From assembly GCA_903907925.1 (NCBI GenBank), contig CAIVQB010000018.1, positions 27,871 to 91,870 of the forward strand: a DNA stretch of 64,000 nucleotides, in the 5' to 3' direction. The notes beneath the pieces were generated by a model. It was not told the origin of the DNA. It ran no database searches and saw only the letters and a list, made by a program, of their open reading frames with translations. Position 1 is the stretch's first letter; each line of letters starts with the position of its first letter. Source of the DNA: an uncultured Verrucomicrobiota bacterium. GTDB lineage: Bacteria; Verrucomicrobiota; Verrucomicrobiia; Limisphaerales; UBA9464. Shown here piece after piece: positions 62,701-64,000 of the stretch. Made by a program: the position numbers and the translations under genes.

Positions 62701-64000
62701 CGGCACGCGCCCCGGGGCACTCTGTTCATCGAACATTTGTCCCACGAGAAACTGGCGTCCGCCTATCGCGCCGCCCGGGTTCATGCCCTACCCAGTTGGA
62801 TGGAATGCGCCGCCTTCGTGAACATTGAGGCCGCACTTTCCGGTTGCTCCCTCGCGGTCAGCGACCGGACTTCCGAACGCGAGTATTTCGGTTCCGACGC
62901 CTATTACTGCGATCCGGCCGACGTTGTCTCGATCCGCGAGTCGGTGGTGAAGGCGCATCGCAACTACTCTGCGGATTCGGCCAAACGCGCCCGGCTGGGC
63001 GAACTTTTCCGGAGAAAACACACCTGGCGCGCCGCGGCCGAGCAAACGCTCGCCGGCTATGAAAAGGCGCTCGCGAGTCGGGGTCGAAGTCTGCGACCCG
63101 TTGGGTCGACTTCGGAGACGATGACTGTCCCTTCGACCGCGCCTGTGGCATCGGCGGCTCCGACGCTCGTCTCGACGCCGCGTGTTTCGATCGTGATTCC
63201 GGTTTTCAACCGGATCGATCTGACCCGGCAATGCCTGAAGGCGCTTGAGGCTCACACGCCGTCCGGGTTGATGGAGGTGGTGTGGGTGGACAATGGTTCC
63301 ACCGATGGCACGGGTGAATTTCTGAAGACAGCCGCGGCGGACCGATCCTGGATCAAGGTCTGTTCCAATTCTGAAAACATCGGGTTCTCAAGAGCGTGCA
63401 ACCAGGGTGCCGCGGCGGCTGTGGGCACGGATCTTCTCTTCCTGAACAACGACACTGAACCCCGTGAGGGGTGGCTTGAAGCATTGGTTCGGACGCTGGA
63501 CGCCGATCCGGTGGTGGTGGCGGTGGGATCCAAGCTTCTGTTTCCCGACGAAACCGTCCAGCACGCCGGCGTGGCGTTGTTTGAGGACCGGCAACAGCCG
63601 GATCCGCTGCTGGCGCGGCACATTTTCTATCGCCGGAGATCGGACGATCCTGCGGTCAACATCCCGACCGAATATCAGGCTCTTACCGCGGCCTGCCTGC
63701 TGGTGAGACGGTCCTCTTTCGAAGCCGCCGGTGGGTTCGATGAGCACTATTGGAACGGCTACGAAGATGTCGATTTGTGTCTCCGCATGCGGGCTTCCGG
63801 CGGACGCCTGGTGTACCAGCCGGCCAGCGTGGTCGTGCATCACGAGTCGCAGAGCGGACCCGAACGCTTCCGCGCCGCTGCGGCCAACGTGGCCCGGCTC
63901 CATAAGAAATGGGTGGGTCGGGTTCAGCCGGATTTCATCACCGAATCCGATGGACGCATTGTTCCCGCTCCTTCCTCACGGATCCGGCCTTATATCGGTC
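59728..64000 (+). CDS. Giant multidomain glycosyltransferase (GT2-GT2-TPR-like-GT4-GT2), runs off window
   Basis: An uninterrupted frame of at least 1424 codons from the ATG at 59728, open at the window end. Four catalytic modules are visible: GT2 at about 18-300 (IAVVIPVHNEEATL, VVDDGSTDGT), GT2 at about 313-575 (CCLVTWNTLPLLKRC, IADNASTDGT, ARLDDDII), a helical TPR-like linker at about 633-703, GT4-like at about 746-1130 (RVLMVNSFETRVAGGDMHQI, VVVGRNYDRNY) and a third GT2 at about 1151 onward (VSIVIPVFNRIDLT, VWVDNGSTDGT, DVDLCLRM). Such mega-enzymes build whole oligosaccharides on one protein. The position after glf and near the flagellin genes makes filament or surface glycosylation the leading idea; the substrate is unknown. 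Confidence 0.9.
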   Translation, partial: MNSTSPQNDLPPPTVVLPRIAVVIPVHNEEATLAACLRAVLDRTRYPDWEVIVVDDGSTDGTAEILRKFEGIRVLRQERGGVARALNAGFAAAGSADVVRLHADVIVETPAWLELLAGVAASRPTAGVVGARLVFPDGRIQAEGRSLISGVGLHPLHRDRNAFAVESGGGSVREVDSVPGALAYYRRAALDAVGGLDPAFGPAWMDDDDFCIGARFHRFKVFVHTGVTAVHHTRTWSPTSVNHVPEAEMLLRSATWQSKEATLKTKGPLWEKKWGWDPFHPDLNEIRRLYGSTELCWQIGEPMHFRPGSDSPTVDCCLVTWNTLPLLKRCLESLALTDYPADRIRVFIADNASTDGTGEYLAQLAPNYPFALVVSRLEVNTGAAVGLNWAVQQGGGDLVARLDDDIILPSEWLKVMVEDLKRRPFAGCVGPKILNDDAHRSIQCGPYRHFPGLFGHEDEADLGQADYLARAIHVRGCCNLYRRDVFRRCGLFDVRYSPSQFDDPDHHIALAVAGYEVLYEGRVGVVHKLNNGVARSRAAIANQQGNGGKMYGKWGADIFEVLERSLELSREGRCLPDDGDTAALAAGAPGSGEFPRKMPIANPAAEAPARRVYDDLARIGTSPELAGVVEEFMKLAASQVRDGKPRHAADTLHSVLNLSPCGAPVFRALARNYRDMGQPAAGATIARRGLQLHPDDAELAAGVASGAAVAGSDVGLAGRPNDRSDHIGEQWVSVGAARNGGSGARLRVLMVNSFETRVAGGDMHQIKKTRQYLQELGVEVDVCCTPRPDPRGYDLVHVWNLWFPHQTLPQIKAIRNLAPDVPIVLSTIYWDMSEKAWADAAVPHVFGATQSEAVETGLIQLANDRLLVNGRRRSHPMEPNYNGYEAYQRQILERVDHLLPQSEAEMANLEKTLGVSKPHTVVYNAAETRVFDTATPDWFVDTYKVRDFVLTVGLVETRKNQLMLLHALRDTGLPVVVVGRNYDRNYLRLCQRHAPRGTLFIEHLSHEKLASAYRAARVHALPSWMECAAFVNIEAALSGCSLAVSDRTSEREYFGSDAYYCDPADVVSIRESVVKAHRNYSADSAKRARLGELFRRKHTWRAAAEQTLAGYEKALASRGRSLRPVGSTSETMTVPSTAPVASAAPTLVSTPRVSIVIPVFNRIDLTRQCLKALEAHTPSGLMEVVWVDNGSTDGTGEFLKTAAADRSWIKVCSNSENIGFSRACNQGAAAAVGTDLLFLNNDTEPREGWLEALVRTLDADPVVVAVGSKLLFPDETVQHAGVALFEDRQQPDPLLARHIFYRRRSDDPAVNIPTEYQALTAACLLVRRSSFEAAGGFDEHYWNGYEDVDLCLRMRASGGRLVYQPASVVVHHESQSGPERFRAAAANVARLHKKWVGRVQPDFITESDGRIVPAPSSRIRPYIG

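Noticed and set aside
60850..62784. Minus-strand open frame of 644 codons
   Set aside because: It lies opposite the continuous plus-strand giant glycosyltransferase, whose motifs are clear; the antisense translation is rich in Arg, Gly and His without domain patterns.
1..64000. tRNA, rRNA, CRISPR array or insertion sequence
   Set aside because: None of the corresponding signatures (conserved tRNA T-loop with cloverleaf, regularly spaced repeats, transposase motifs) was found by reading both strands; a covariance-model search could still find small RNAs.

Overview
The window is about 64 kb of GC-rich, densely coded chromosome from a Gram-negative, motile bacterium, most likely of the Verrucomicrobiota. 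The grounds are a very large PVC-type heme-binding CxxCH protein (38101-41409), a planctomycete/verrucomicrobial-style cytochrome plus WD40 protein (43138-44508), secreted glycan-degrading enzymes, and outer-membrane polysaccharide export genes. No rRNA, tRNA, CRISPR array or intact insertion sequence was seen.

Layout. 1-2991: start of a transglutaminase-like gene, then a sialate O-acetylesterase and a sialidase-like protein (host or detrital glycans). 2966-6662 (minus): a translationally coupled operon kaiC-kaiB-kaiB-PAS histidine kinase. 6908-10161 (minus): the CcsA/ResB pair of system II cytochrome c maturation, which fits the many c-type cytochromes downstream. 10291-16221: a lipoprotein with an internal duplication, a prolyl oligopeptidase, a TlpA-like protein preceded by a 12-bp tandem repeat, and a metallo-beta-lactamase-fold hydrolase. 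16286-36667: a large exopolysaccharide locus: tyrosine autokinase (Wzc-like), export protein (Wza-like), outer-membrane beta-barrel protein, then a long minus-strand run from a NusG-family antiterminator through exosortase, EpsI, two GMD-type dehydratases, HldD, glycosyltransferases, Wzy-like polymerase, 6-phosphogluconate dehydrogenase, Wzx-like flippase and two FkbM-type proteins. A plus-strand KDG kinase sits inside it. 36807-48689: a mutarotase-like secreted protein, three heme-protein genes, two transporters and a serine hydrolase.

48888-54032 is a flagellar filament/junction locus: two tandem flagellins, a chimeric hook-associated protein whose N-terminus is FliD-like and whose remainder is FlgK-like, FlgL, a possible 34-residue protein, FliW and CsrA. 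Both flagellin leaders can fold into the same three-hairpin layout, with GGA loops exactly 45 nt apart and the last one over the Shine-Dalgarno/start region. With fliW and csrA four genes away, this reads as a FliW-CsrA-flagellin homeostasis circuit. 54287-58037: two overlapping sensor kinase genes. 58619 to the end: UDP-galactopyranose mutase and a giant, at least four-part glycosyltransferase that runs off the window.

Main leads: the FliD/FlgK chimera, the paired CsrA-type flagellin leaders, the KaiC/KaiB/KaiB/kinase operon, and the giant glycosyltransferase next to the flagellar genes.
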